Of a DNA stretch of 12,107 nucleotides, positions 1-7,066 are shown one piece after another. The stretch is from positions 1 to 12,107 of the forward strand of contig JAISRV010000244.1 in NCBI GenBank assembly GCA_031273445.1, written 5' to 3'. Position numbers and translations under genes: made by a program. Numbering within the stretch: the stretch's first letter is position 1; each line of letters begins with the position of its first letter. Source of the DNA: Candidatus Adiutrix sp. Lineage in GTDB: Bacteria; Desulfobacterota; Desulfarculia; Adiutricales; Adiutricaceae. Under the pieces are notes generated by a model. The model worked only from the letters and a program-made list of their open reading frames with translations. It searched no databases and was not told where the DNA came from.

Positions 1-37
1 GGGCGAGGGCGGTTGCCCTGTCAGCCCGCCCTCTTGG
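1..37. repeat. GC-rich direct repeat, copy 1
   Basis: A 37-bp segment recurs at 292-328 with 34 of 37 bases identical by eye. Each copy can fold: GAGGGCGG at 5-12 pairs with CCGCCCTC at 26-33, and the second copy keeps the stem with one G-T wobble. It looks like a dispersed intergenic repeat. No function can be read from it, and it starts at the window edge, so it may extend to the left. Confidence 0.6.
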
Positions 38-54
38 TCGGCCCGGCCATCATT

Positions 55-199
55 GCGGGGCTCCGCGCCCCGCGCCCCCGCCAGGGGAGGGCCTCGCGGC
101 CCTGCCCTGGACCCACCCGCGCCAGGGGCTCCGCCCCTGGACCCCGGTTCCGTGCAGCCGCCGCCGCAACTCGCCTCCGGCTCAGACAAGCGGCGGCGG
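55..199. repeat. cluster of four GC-rich hairpins
   Basis: Four inverted repeats follow one another: 55-61/67-73 (7 bp); 81-93/98-110 (13 bp with one mismatch); 122-129/133-140 (8 bp, 3-nt loop); and 158-167/190-199 (10 bp, 22-nt loop). The second and third share the outer sequence CCAGGGG...TGGACCC. This resembles REP-like intergenic hairpin clusters of GC-rich proteobacteria. Open frames here (13-222, 53-259) are low-complexity Pro/Arg/Ala strings with no recognisable domain, so I do not call genes. Confidence 0.55.
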
Positions 200-291
200 G
201 CGTATCTCTCTGCCCATATTAGCCGCGGGCGGTTGTTGGTCGGCCGAGGCGAACTGTAGAGAACCGCTCCGTGCCCCTTCCTTCCCCGTAG

Positions 292-328
292 GGGCGAGGG
301 CGGTTGCCCTGCCGGCCCGCCTTCTTGG
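292..328. repeat. GC-rich direct repeat, copy 2
   Basis: Second copy of the 37-bp repeat at 1-37, differing at three positions. It lies 120 bp beyond the stop of the radical SAM gene and just before the hairpin at 346-366. The rest of 200-447 holds no gene that I can support. Confidence 0.6.
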
Positions 329-345
329 CGTTTTGTCTTCCGTAG

Positions 346-366
346 GGGCGGCCCTTGTGGCCGCCC
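346..366. repeat. perfect 8-bp hairpin downstream of the operon
   Basis: GGGCGGCC (346-353) and GGCCGCCC (359-366) form a perfect 8-bp stem around CTTGT. It is the first strong hairpin after the last gene of the minus-strand cluster (stop at 448-450), so it could end transcription. No T-run follows on the minus strand, so I do not call it an intrinsic terminator. Its sequence resembles common intergenic repeats of the form GTAGGGGCGNCC...GGNCGCCC. Confidence 0.4.
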
Positions 367-447
367 TCTTCTCTTTTCCATTCCTCTAAAGTACGCTTTA
401 ACCGGATGAACCAATAGATTCTTGGCGACGATGAAGGGCTTTTATTC

Positions 448-1833
448 TTAAAGACCCAGCACCGCCCTTAAGCCCAGCGCGTTTTTCTTTATTTCATCCC
501 AGGTGTTCATTTTAAGCGCTCTGTGCCATAAAAAATGAGGCTGAAGGTGCAGGGTCCTTTGCATGCGCTTATAATGGCTGATTAAAAGAGAATTTTCTAT
601 GGTCGGGAGGCGCATTACTCCATTTACCGCTTCATAGATTGACCAGTCTTCGGAGATTAAATATCCGTTCTCCTTGGCCCAGCGATAGAACTCGGTGCCG
701 GGATATGGCGTGGCGATGGAAATTATAAAGCCCAGAGCTTTCGATTTAAGCGCGAAATCAGTGGTCTTTCTGATGCTTTGCTCGGTTTCGCCGGGGTTGC
801 CGAGCATGAGGAATATTTTAGGTTCAATGCCGCATTGTCTTGACGCGCCGATGGTTTCGAGGGCTTGCTCAAGGTTGATTTGTTTGCGTATGGTCTTAAG
901 AATCTCAGGGTCGCCCGACTCAATGCCGAAGCTTATCTGGTGACAGCCGCTGCGGGCCATAAGCCGCAATAACTCGCGGTCAACGGTGTCCACCCTGCTG
1001 GAGCAAGTCCAGGTCATGTCGATATTTTTTGATAAAACCAATTCGCAGAACCGCTGGACGCGTTTTCTGGAGGTGGTGAAATTATCGTCATAAAATGAAA
1101 ACTCTTTAATATTCCAGCCAGTGTGCAGCAACTCTATTTCTTCGACAATATTTTCCGCGCTGCGGTAACGCACACGGCCTTGCCCCATGCTGCCGGAAAA
1201 GCAAAAAACGCATTTGCCGGGGCACCCCCGCGACGAGACAATGCCCATGGCGGGCAATCTTTTATAATTCCCCAGCGAAGGCCTGTAGAGGCCGACGGGC
1301 ATCATATGATAGGGAGGGAAAGGATAATCGTCCAGATTTGTTTGCGAAACGGCCGGTTCATTATGCACGGGCAGGCCGTCTTTTTTATAAGAAAGGCCAG
1401 GGATGCTTTCCGGGCTCTCCCCGGCCGCCAGGCGCGGCACGCCGTTTTCTCCTTCGCCTCGGAAAACAAAATCAACCGCCGGCGAAGCGAGAACTTCTTC
1501 CGGCATGACGGTAGGATGTACCCCCCCGAAGGCTATCGGCCAGGAGGGCCGCTCTTTTTTCAGATAGTCCGCCAGGCCAAGGGAGTATGCGATGTTCACG
1601 CTGTTGCTGGTGACGCCGATCAAATCCGGTTTGAAGGCTTTGACCCTGTCCACAACCGCCCGTTCGGCCAGCTTTTCGGCGTTGGCGTCAATAAAGGCCA
1701 CGACATGGCCCTGGGCGTCCAGAGCCCCGGCTATATATGACAAGCCTATGGGCGGCAAAACGCCGCCGACGAGACGCCAGATATTTTTTTGCGACATGTT
1801 GTATGGAGGATTTATCAGGGCCACTCGAGCCAT
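448..1833 (-). CDS. B12-binding-type radical SAM enzyme
   Basis: A 461-residue protein with the layout of cobalamin-dependent (class B) radical SAM enzymes. Residues 1-135 look like a Rossmann-type B12-binding region (ALINPPYN near the start, GGVHPT at 103-108, GEGE at 126-129). The radical SAM core follows, with the cluster-binding motif CxxxCxxC at C204, C208 and C211, FYDDNF near 247-252, and SFGIESGDPE at 301-310. About 80 C-terminal residues have no clear motif. Such enzymes cleave S-adenosylmethionine to start methyl transfer or other radical chemistry; the substrate cannot be read from sequence. The start ATG has GGTGA six bases upstream, and an in-frame TGA lies just before it. It is the last gene of the glycan cluster, 117 bp beyond the flippase-like gene, so it may be co-transcribed or have its own promoter. 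Glycan or lipid modification is inferred from context only. Confidence 0.88.
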   Translation of the reverse strand: MARVALINPPYNMSQKNIWRLVGGVLPPIGLSYIAGALDAQGHVVAFIDANAEKLAERAVVDRVKAFKPDLIGVTSNSVNIAYSLGLADYLKKERPSWPIAFGGVHPTVMPEEVLASPAVDFVFRGEGENGVPRLAAGESPESIPGLSYKKDGLPVHNEPAVSQTNLDDYPFPPYHMMPVGLYRPSLGNYKRLPAMGIVSSRGCPGKCVFCFSGSMGQGRVRYRSAENIVEEIELLHTGWNIKEFSFYDDNFTTSRKRVQRFCELVLSKNIDMTWTCSSRVDTVDRELLRLMARSGCHQISFGIESGDPEILKTIRKQINLEQALETIGASRQCGIEPKIFLMLGNPGETEQSIRKTTDFALKSKALGFIISIATPYPGTEFYRWAKENGYLISEDWSIYEAVNGVMRLPTIENSLLISHYKRMQRTLHLQPHFLWHRALKMNTWDEIKKNALGLRAVLGL

Positions 1834-1950
1834 ATGCCGTCACCATGTTTCCTTTTTTATTCACGCGGCAAGTTGCCTTGCCTCGTCGTCTTTTTAACCT
1901 CGCGTCCAAATCCGGCGCGTCCTTATTGTCCCATAGCGGCCTGTTGGGCT

Positions 1951-2892
1951 TTATTCGCGCCGGCCCGGCCGCCAGAGAGGCCGCAGCCAGAGCGCTCCGG
2001 GCAAGGCGGCCGCAATAATGACCAGGCGCATCAGGATGGCCGCCTGAGCCGCCTCTGCCAGCGGGCAGCCCGAGGCCGTTAAAAACGAGGTCAGCCCGGC
2101 TTCATACACCCCGAGGCCGTTGACCGTCACCGGCACAAGCGTGATCACCGTGACCAGGCTAATGCACCAGACCGCCTGAAGGGCCGTTATTTCATAGCCG
2201 ACCGCCCAACACAGCGGCGCCAGAACCCCCGCCCCCGCAAAAACCAAGGAAAGCAGACTTAAGGCGGCCGTTTCGGCCGTCAGGGCCGGCGACTGGCGCC
2301 AAAGGCGCAGCGTCCGCCAAAATGTCCGCATGTGGCCGCGCAGCCTGACCGTGCGGTCAGGCCGGGCATATCGCGTTAAAAGCAAAAACGCGAGCGCAAG
2401 GGCCGCGCCGGCCAGGGCGAAAAGCGGCAGCCAGGCCCGCAGGCCCGCCCAGCGGGTCAAATCCAAATGCAGGCTCAGCCCGGCCAGAGCCCAAAGAGCG
2501 ACGGCCAGGGTTATGGAAAAACTGACGGCCCGCTCCATGACCATGCCGGCTAAAACAGCCGGGCCCTGGCCCAAAGCGCGCTTCAGCCAGACAAACTTCA
2601 CTGCGTCCCCGCCAATGGAGCCCGGCAGAAAAGACGAGCAAAAATATCCCAGCCAGGTGCTTTTAAAAATCAAAAGAAACCCGGCCTGAGGCAAGGTTCG
2701 TAAAAATATCCGCTGTAAGCGGAATGCGCCTATGGCCTGACAGGCGATCAGCGAGGCCGTCGCGGCCATGAAATAGAGCGGGGAAATGGTGGTCAGGTTT
2801 TCCCATGCCTGGGCCGGAACTAGGGAAACAAGCCAGGCCAATAAGGCCACGGTCGTTATGATTTGCAAAAATATTAATAATTTAGAGCGCAT
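1951..2892 (-). CDS. flippase-like integral membrane protein (LPG synthase TM / UPF0104 family)
   Basis: A 313-residue hydrophobic protein with about seven or eight predicted membrane helices (roughly 5-25, 38-57, 115-140, 150-173, 205-230, 236-257, 282-303, plus a weaker one near 72-90). Three signatures fit the lysylphosphatidylglycerol-synthase TM region family: FLPGSIGGDAVKF at 88-100, VMERAVS at 118-124 and VPVTVNGLGVYEAG at 253-266. It lacks the soluble aminoacyl-transferase domain of true MprF, so it is a stand-alone membrane module. Such proteins are common in glycan and lipid clusters and are often annotated as putative flippases, though few have been tested. It starts 7 bp after the asparagine synthase stop, so the two are surely co-transcribed. 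No clear Shine-Dalgarno sequence is visible, which suggests translational coupling. Confidence 0.85.
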   Translation of the reverse strand: MRSKLLIFLQIITTVALLAWLVSLVPAQAWENLTTISPLYFMAATASLIACQAIGAFRLQRIFLRTLPQAGFLLIFKSTWLGYFCSSFLPGSIGGDAVKFVWLKRALGQGPAVLAGMVMERAVSFSITLAVALWALAGLSLHLDLTRWAGLRAWLPLFALAGAALALAFLLLTRYARPDRTVRLRGHMRTFWRTLRLWRQSPALTAETAALSLLSLVFAGAGVLAPLCWAVGYEITALQAVWCISLVTVITLVPVTVNGLGVYEAGLTSFLTASGCPLAEAAQAAILMRLVIIAAALPGALWLRPLWRPGRRE

Positions 2893-2899
2893 TATGAAA

Positions 2900-4828
2900 T
2901 TATTGACGAGTTTCGACAGCCGTCTTCTCCAGCCAGTTCTGAAACATCAATAATGTCCACAACTGTTTGCGATGATCCGCCTTCCCGGCGATATGCTCTT
3001 TCATCAGGCGGTCCACGGCGGCCGGCCGGAACAGCCCTTCCCGCTTCAGCCGGCCGGGCTCAAAGGCGCGCCGCATGGCCGGGACGAGGTCCCGGCGCAG
3101 CCAGGCGGTCAGCGGTATGCCGAAGCCTTTTTTGGGGCCTTTCAGGGCCGCGGGCGGCAGAATGTCCTTAAAGGCTTCCCGCAATAAAAACTTGCGGACG
3201 CCGCGGTTATATTTCATTTCCGGCGGCAGGCCGTTGACGAATTCAACCAGCTCCCGGTCCAGAAAGGGGGCGCGCGCCTCCAGGGAGACGGCCATGGAGG
3301 CGCGGTCGATTTTGGTCATTATATCTCCGCTTAAATACCAGCTGAGATAATAGTGTATGGCCGCTTCGACGCGATTGGCCAGGGCCGCCTCCCGGGCCGT
3401 TCGCCTGACCGGCTCGAAGGGGTCCCGGGCCAGGGCCGCCGCCGCCGCCTCTTCAGTTAAAAGCTTTCTCTGCTCATCAGGGCAAAAAGCCGCCATCCAG
3501 GCCTGGAGGCGCACGGCCGTCTCATAGCGGCAGCCTTTGAGAAACTGCTTGATTTTAAAATCAAGGCTCATGTTCCGGGCGGAAACGGGCAGAAGCCGGG
3601 CCGCGCCTTCCAGGGCCCGCCGCAAAACCCGCGGCGCTTTTTCATAGACGGCGGCGGCCCCCAGGGCGGCGAAAGGGTCGTAGCCGGCAAAAATTTCGTC
3701 CCCGCCGTCGCCCCCCAGAGCGACGGTGACGTGTCGCCGGGTAAAGCCGGCCAGAAGATAAGCGGGCAAAACGGAAGCGTCGGCCAGGGGTTCATCCATA
3801 AAGCTAAATACTTCAGGCAGAATTTCCAACATGCGGCCGACCGTCAGCATTTCTTCCCTGTGATTAGTGCCGAAGTAAGCGGCCGTTGCCCGGGCCTGGG
3901 CCGACTCGTCAAAGCTCTTTTCCTGAAAGCCGATGGAAAAGGTTTGAATGCGCGAGGCCTCCACGCCTTCGCGCATGGCCGCGGCCACGCAAGCGGAGTC
4001 AAGGCCCCCGGAAAGAAAAAGCCCCAAAGGCACGTCGCTGATCATCCGCCTGGCCACGGCCTCCCGGAAGAGCCGGCGCAGCTCCCGGGCCGCCTCGGCG
4101 GGCCTGAGAACCGAGCCGCCGAGGCGCGGCGCCCAATAGCTGAAAACGCGCGCGCCCCCGTCCGGGGTCCAGACCAGGGCCTGGGCCGGGGCGAGTTTTG
4201 AAACGCCTTCAATCAGGCTTTGCGGCGGCGGCACATGCTCATGCAGGAGATAGCGGCCCAGGGCCGTCATATCCAGTTTCGCGGGCACTTCGGGGTTGCG
4301 CATGAGCGCGGTCAGCTCCGAGGCGAAGCATAAGCCTCCAGCCGTTGTCCGGTAATAGAGGGGTTTTTTGCCGAAACGGTCTCTGGCCATGAAGAGAAGC
4401 CGCTTTTCGGCGTCCCAGAGGGCAAAGGCGAACATGCCGTTTAATTTTCGCAGCACCTCGAAGCCGTATTCCTCATAGCCGTGAATAATGACTTCGGTGT
4501 CGCCGCCGGATTTGAAGCTGTGGCCGCGCCGTAGCAGCTCTGCCCGCAGCGGCTGAAAATTGTAGATTTCGCCGTTAAAAACGATCCAGACGCGGCCGTC
4601 TTCGTTGCTCATGGGCTGGGCGGCGGCGTCGGAAAGGTCGATAATCGACAGGCGGCGGTGCGCGAAGCCCACCGCGACCGGCCGCGCCTCCGCCGGCGCC
4701 GCGCCCAGGTCGAGGCGCCGGCCGAAGGCGTCCGGGCCGCGATGAATCAGGGCCTCGCACATGGAGCGCAGCGCGGCCTCGTTCACTTCCCGGCCGTCGG
4801 GCGTCAATATTCCGGCGATGCCGCACAT
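2900..4828 (-). CDS. asnB: asparagine synthase, glutamine-hydrolysing (AsnB family)
   Basis: A 642-residue two-domain amidotransferase. I place the start at the ATG giving MCGIAG, because Cys2 must become the N-terminal nucleophile of the glutaminase; the frame is open 38 codons further upstream, but that would bury the cysteine. AAAGGTGG lies just before this ATG. The class II glutaminase domain (about 1-220) carries RLSIIDLS at 59-66, FNGEIYN at 84-90 and GDTEVI at 109-114. The synthetase domain has the ATP pyrophosphatase loop SGGLDS at 273-278 and, further on, LGGDGGDEIFAGY. All key residues are present, so it should be active. The reaction moves glutamine nitrogen to a carboxylate activated by ATP. 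True asparagine synthesis is possible, but in glycan clusters these enzymes often seem to amidate a sugar acid or other acceptor. It lies 19 bp after the GT4 gene. Confidence 0.93.
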   Translation of the reverse strand: MCGIAGILTPDGREVNEAALRSMCEALIHRGPDAFGRRLDLGAAPAEARPVAVGFAHRRLSIIDLSDAAAQPMSNEDGRVWIVFNGEIYNFQPLRAELLRRGHSFKSGGDTEVIIHGYEEYGFEVLRKLNGMFAFALWDAEKRLLFMARDRFGKKPLYYRTTAGGLCFASELTALMRNPEVPAKLDMTALGRYLLHEHVPPPQSLIEGVSKLAPAQALVWTPDGGARVFSYWAPRLGGSVLRPAEAARELRRLFREAVARRMISDVPLGLFLSGGLDSACVAAAMREGVEASRIQTFSIGFQEKSFDESAQARATAAYFGTNHREEMLTVGRMLEILPEVFSFMDEPLADASVLPAYLLAGFTRRHVTVALGGDGGDEIFAGYDPFAALGAAAVYEKAPRVLRRALEGAARLLPVSARNMSLDFKIKQFLKGCRYETAVRLQAWMAAFCPDEQRKLLTEEAAAAALARDPFEPVRRTAREAALANRVEAAIHYYLSWYLSGDIMTKIDRASMAVSLEARAPFLDRELVEFVNGLPPEMKYNRGVRKFLLREAFKDILPPAALKGPKKGFGIPLTAWLRRDLVPAMRRAFEPGRLKREGLFRPAAVDRLMKEHIAGKADHRKQLWTLLMFQNWLEKTAVETRQ

Positions 4829-4847
4829 GGCCCCACCTTTCCCGCTC

Positions 4848-6020
4848 TCAATGGCCCGCCCGCGCGGCGGGCCGGTTTGCGGCCGCGCAGAGCCGCAGAT
4901 AGGCCTCCGCCGTCGTGCGCCAGGCGTAGCGCTCTTCCGCACGGGCGCGGCCGGCTAGGCCCAGGCGGCGGCACAGGGCCGGGTCGGCCAGGAGCCTGGC
5001 CAGGGCCAGGCGCAGGGCTTCAACATCGGCCGGCGGCGTCAGCAAGCCCGTTTCGCCGTCCGCCACCAGCTCTTCGCAACCCTCCACGGCGCAGGCCACC
5101 ACCGGCAAAGCCGCGGCCATGGCCTCCAGAACCGCGTTGGGCATCCCCTCCTGAATAGAGGGGAAAACGAAAATATCGGCCGCGGCCAGACGCCGTCGCA
5201 ATTCCGCGCGGTCAAGCCAGCCGGAAAAGCTGATCCGGGCGCTCAGGCCCAGCCGCCCGGCCAGGGCCCGCAGCCGCTCCCCCTCCGGGCCGTCCCCTAT
5301 GATCTCCAGCCGCCAGCCGGCCTGACTTAGGCCTGCCAAGGCCTCCAGAAGAGCGGGATAATTTTTCTGGGCGTTCAGGCGGCCGACGCTTATAAGACGG
5401 GCGCCTTCGGCCGCGAAGGCCCGGCCCCGGCCGTCCGGGGCCGCCGCCGGCGGAACGTCCACCCCGTTGGATATAATTTCAATGGCCTGCCAGGGCGCGC
5501 TCCTGAGGGCCAATCGGGCCAGCCCCCGGCTGTTGGCCACGACAAATTCGGCCCGGCGCCACAGAAACCGGATGACGGGGCCGGACAGGAGGTGCCAGCG
5601 GCCCAGGCTCTCGGGCAGAAAACCGGGCACATCCCCGCCCCTTAAAGAGATAATGTAGGGCACGCCGGCGGTTTTTCGCAAAAGCCAGGCCGCCGGGCCG
5701 CCGGGAAGGCCGAAAAAGGCCAGGCAAACCTCCGGCCGCCGGGCGCGCCCGCGGCGCAAAACCCAGACCAGCGAACTGAAGAGAAAGCTCAGCATTTCCA
5801 GAATATTGGAGCTGTCCCGCCGCCGCCGCCGGGCCGCGAGGCGCTCCACGACATAGCCGTCCCGCTCTTCGCGGCGGGGCAGCCCGGCATGGGCGGAAGT
5901 CAATACCGTCACCCTGACCCCCAGCCGCGCCATTTCCCGGGCGATCTGGGCGGCGGCGGTGGCCGCGCCTCCGCCGACGGGCGGGAACTCATGGTTGATC
6001 AGCAGAATATGCGCCGGCAT
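4848..6020 (-). CDS. glycosyltransferase family 4 (GT-B fold)
   Basis: A 390-residue cytoplasmic glycosyltransferase. The N-terminal half has the acceptor-side glycine-rich loop EFPPVGGGAA at 11-20 and SLRGGDVPGF near 125-134. The C-terminal donor domain opens with ISVGRLNAQKN (210-220), continues with IIGDGPE (240-246) and contains the EX7E motif E291...E299 in EGMPNAVLEAMA, typical of retaining GT4 enzymes. Length and motif order are normal for the family. The sugar donor and acceptor cannot be told. The start lies 6 bp after the stop of the GT2 gene, and its ribosome binding sequence (GAAGG) overlaps that stop codon, so the pair is translationally coupled. Codon use is strongly GC-rich, giving runs of arginine such as RRRRR at 64-68. 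Confidence 0.92.
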   Translation of the reverse strand: MPAHILLINHEFPPVGGGAATAAAQIAREMARLGVRVTVLTSAHAGLPRREERDGYVVERLAARRRRRDSSNILEMLSFLFSSLVWVLRRGRARRPEVCLAFFGLPGGPAAWLLRKTAGVPYIISLRGGDVPGFLPESLGRWHLLSGPVIRFLWRRAEFVVANSRGLARLALRSAPWQAIEIISNGVDVPPAAAPDGRGRAFAAEGARLISVGRLNAQKNYPALLEALAGLSQAGWRLEIIGDGPEGERLRALAGRLGLSARISFSGWLDRAELRRRLAAADIFVFPSIQEGMPNAVLEAMAAALPVVACAVEGCEELVADGETGLLTPPADVEALRLALARLLADPALCRRLGLAGRARAEERYAWRTTAEAYLRLCAAANRPAARAGH

Positions 6021-6026
6021 GGGCCT

Positions 6027-7043
6027 TCAGACCTTTTCCCCGGCCGGGGCGGCCTCCGGACCGCCGCCGGGCGCGCCGTTTTCGCTAAAATTTATCTGGC
6101 GCCTGATTTTATAGGGCGGCCGGCCCTGGCTTTCAAAATATGTTCTGGTGGCCACCTCCGCCAAAAGGCCCATGAGGATGGAAGAAATGCCCACGCTGAA
6201 GGTCATGACGGCAATCAGCGGCAGGGGGGTCTGCACCAGGCTGGCCCGGCCGATGAATTTCAGGATAAAGGCGATCAGGGCGCAAAACCCGGAGGCGGCC
6301 GCCAGAAAGAGGCCGAAGCCCCCGAAAACATAGATGGGCTTGCGCAGATAGCGGTCGAGAAAACAGGTGACCAATAGGTCCAGCAGAACTTTAAAGACCC
6401 GTTCCAGGCCGTATTTGGACTGGCCGCTGATGCGGGAATGGTGCCTGACCGGCGCCTCCGTGACTTTGGCCCCGTTCCAGGAGGCGTAAATGGGGATGAA
6501 GCGATGCATTTCCCCGTAAAGGCGCACCCCTTCCAGAATAGAGCGGCGGTAGGCCTTTAAAGTGCAGCCGTAATCGTGCAGGGGCACGCCCGAAACTTTG
6601 GAAATCAGAAAATTGGCCAGCCGGCTGGGCAGATTACGTCTGATGGCGGCGTCCTTGCGGTCCTGGCGCCAGCCGGAGACGACGTCCCAGCCCTCTTCAT
6701 TCAGCTTTTTCACCAAGCCGGGAATATCGGCCGGGTCGTTCTGGAGGTCGGCGTCCATGGGCACGATGATCCGGCCGGCCGCGTGGTCGAAGCCGGCCTG
6801 AAGGGCGGCGGTCTGGCCCTCGTTGCGGGCGAAGTCGATCACTTTCAGGCGAGGGCGCCGCCGGGCCTGTCGCGACAGACGTTCCATGGTCTCGTCCCGG
6901 CTGCCGTCGTTGACGGCGATCACTTCATAGGAAGCCTCCAGAGCCTCAAGCACCGGCCAGAGGCGCTCAAACAGGGGCTCGACGCCCTCGGCCTCGTTAT
7001 AAAAAGGAATGACGACGCTGACGCTGATGTCGTTTTCAGCCAT
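6027..7043 (-). CDS. glycosyltransferase family 2, polyprenyl-phosphate type (DPM1/GtrB/ArnC-like)
   Basis: A GT-A fold transferase followed by two C-terminal membrane helices. The chosen ATG gives MAENDISVSVVIPFYNE and 338 residues, with GGGGAG just upstream; an ATG at 7064 would add seven residues but has no ribosome binding site. Numbering from the longer form, the donor site shows VVIPFYNE (17-24), VNDGSRD (51-57) and the metal-binding DxD in MDADLQNDP (103-111); HHSRISGQSKYG at 208-219 is the usual loop of this subgroup. Membrane helices lie near 244-270 and 281-304, and the tail is basic then Pro/Gly rich. Relatives load a sugar onto undecaprenyl or dolichyl phosphate at the inner leaflet. 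It follows the polytopic membrane gene by 23 bp, a pairing that suits a lipid-carrier donor used by a GT-C enzyme. Confidence 0.92.
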   Translation of the reverse strand: MAENDISVSVVIPFYNEAEGVEPLFERLWPVLEALEASYEVIAVNDGSRDETMERLSRQARRRPRLKVIDFARNEGQTAALQAGFDHAAGRIIVPMDADLQNDPADIPGLVKKLNEEGWDVVSGWRQDRKDAAIRRNLPSRLANFLISKVSGVPLHDYGCTLKAYRRSILEGVRLYGEMHRFIPIYASWNGAKVTEAPVRHHSRISGQSKYGLERVFKVLLDLLVTCFLDRYLRKPIYVFGGFGLFLAAASGFCALIAFILKFIGRASLVQTPLPLIAVMTFSVGISSILMGLLAEVATRTYFESQGRPPYKIRRQINFSENGAPGGGPEAAPAGEKV

Positions 7044-7066
7044 GCTCTCTCCCCGCGGTTTCATTT

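Noticed and set aside
1123..1740. Plus-strand open frame of 205 codons opposite the radical SAM gene
   Set aside because: The minus strand encodes a complete radical SAM protein with the cysteine motif here; the opposite frame is a composition effect.
4829..4942. Longer N-terminus for the asparagine synthase
   Set aside because: It would add 38 residues before Cys2, which must be N-terminal for glutaminase activity, and it overlaps the end of the GT4 gene; the ATG at 4828 has a good ribosome binding site.
3731..5158. Plus-strand open frames of 156 and 166 codons opposite the asparagine synthase and GT4 genes
   Set aside because: They lie antisense to well-supported genes with intact motifs, have low-complexity Arg/Pro/Ala composition and no recognisable domain.
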